Source of the DNA: Candidatus Campbellbacteria bacterium CG22_combo_CG10-13_8_21_14_all_36_13
Lineage (GTDB): Bacteria > Patescibacteriota > Minisyncoccia > Phycocordibacterales > PCTT01
Direction of reading: 5' to 3'
NCBI GenBank assembly: GCA_002771585.1
Contig: PCTT01000008.1
Coordinates: 241-30,529, forward strand
Length of the DNA stretch: 30,289 bases
Position numbers and translations under genes: made by a program. Under the pieces are notes generated by a model. That model saw nothing but the letters and a program-made list of their open reading frames with translations, had not been told where the DNA came from and did no database searches. This document shows positions 29,986 through 30,289 of the stretch, piece by piece (position 1 is the first letter of the stretch; the number at the start of each line of letters is the position of its first letter).

Positions 29986-30084
29986 GAATTATGAATTAAG
30001 AATTAAGAATTATGAATACAACGCCTAAAGATGGGCATTAAATACACAAAAAGACCATCCAAAAGAGCTTGAGATAAGAAAAAA
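29986..30084. repeat. Short GAATTAA-type repeat in the rpsF-tatD gap
   Basis: GAATTATGAATTAAGAATT words run to about 30016 and resemble the AT-rich dispersed repeats at 7409 and 23037, but they are too short to call a full copy. Nothing else is seen in the gap. Confidence 0.35.
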
Positions 30085-30289
30085 CTATATACGATTCTGA
30101 ATGTTAAACACCCTTAAAACATTGTCCACCAGTGTTTTCTGAATCATTCCAGGTTCTAAGTCTTTGATTTGAGCTATTCTGTCGGCCACATGTTTAACAT
30201 ATAATGGGCTGTTTCTCTGACCCCTCTTGGGTACAGGAGACGCAAAAGGAGAATCTGTTTCTGCTAAAATCATATCTTCTGGAATATAC
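30085..30289 (-). CDS. tatD: TatD family metal-dependent hydrolase, C-terminal end
   Basis: Only the last 67 codons are in the window; the 5' part lies beyond 30289. The visible part begins 'YIPEDMILAETDSPFASPVP' with the family's metal-site Asp in ETDSP. It continues 'KRGQRNSPLYVKHVADRIAQ', which is typical of the TatD C-terminus. TatD proteins are TIM-barrel deoxyribonucleases/hydrolases. Confidence 0.9.
   Translation of the reverse strand, partial: YIPEDMILAETDSPFASPVPKRGQRNSPLYVKHVADRIAQIKDLEPGMIQKTLVDNVLRVFNIQNRI

Overview
The window looks like a chromosomal stretch of a Candidate Phyla Radiation (Patescibacteria) genome, most likely a parcubacterium. This is inferred from gene content and style, since no database search was possible. 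The evidence is: AT-rich DNA, very compact operons, and paralogous proteins sharing a short N-terminal 'L..GGW...I' module. There is also a giant surface protein with a peptidoglycan-binding domain, a pilin-like 'WWCVDYTG' protein, an EF-P lacking the usual modified lysine, and an RF2 with a shortened domain 1. The rpsF-ssb-rpsR cluster has no rplI after it. Introns, inteins and LAGLIDADG proteins are frequent. RF2 (prfB) is present, so UGA should be a normal stop, unlike in Gracilibacteria/SR1.

Layout. 1-5.1 kb (minus strand): a partial HTH/LAGLIDADG-like protein, pyrG, then prfB-ftsE-ftsX. 5.1-9.3 kb: a possible small RNA with its own promoter and terminator, a pilin-like membrane protein, a pyrD broken by one in-frame TAA, two tRNA-Thr genes, a 23S-rRNA-like stand-alone RNA, and small membrane proteins. 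9.3-11.6 kb is the most unusual part. It holds a tRNA-Asp split in its anticodon by a group I intron, a LAGLIDADG endonuclease gene that lies outside the intron and ends inside the tRNA, a CAT-anticodon elongator tRNA and an odd initiator tRNA. Each of these three tRNA genes is followed by non-coding units bracketed by inverted and direct copies of that tRNA's own 3' end. 11.6-16.7 kb: a DUF389-P-type ATPase-rmuC operon and a YqeY-like gene. 16.7-23 kb: a region with DnaA-box-like sites, a TPR protein with a tiny membrane peptide, the giant surface protein with a long regulatory leader, and a winged-helix protein with an operator-like promoter. 23.2-28.6 kb (plus strand): ftsK, an Ig-like membrane protein, recA carrying a LAGLIDADG intein, and efp. 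28.7-30.3 kb (minus strand): rpsF-ssb-rpsR and the C-terminal end of tatD.

How it fits together. The housekeeping genes cover nucleotide synthesis (pyrG, pyrD), translation (prfB, efp, rpsF, rpsR, tRNAs), division and DNA processing (ftsEX, ftsK, recA, ssb, rmuC) and the envelope (surface protein, pilin-like protein, DUF389, ATPase). Several genes have a TATAAT-like box only 6-8 nt before the start codon, which suggests leaderless mRNAs.

The best candidates for something undescribed are, in order: the tRNA-3'-end repeat units, the tRNA-Asp intron with its overlapping external endonuclease, and the stand-alone RNA resembling domain I of 23S rRNA.
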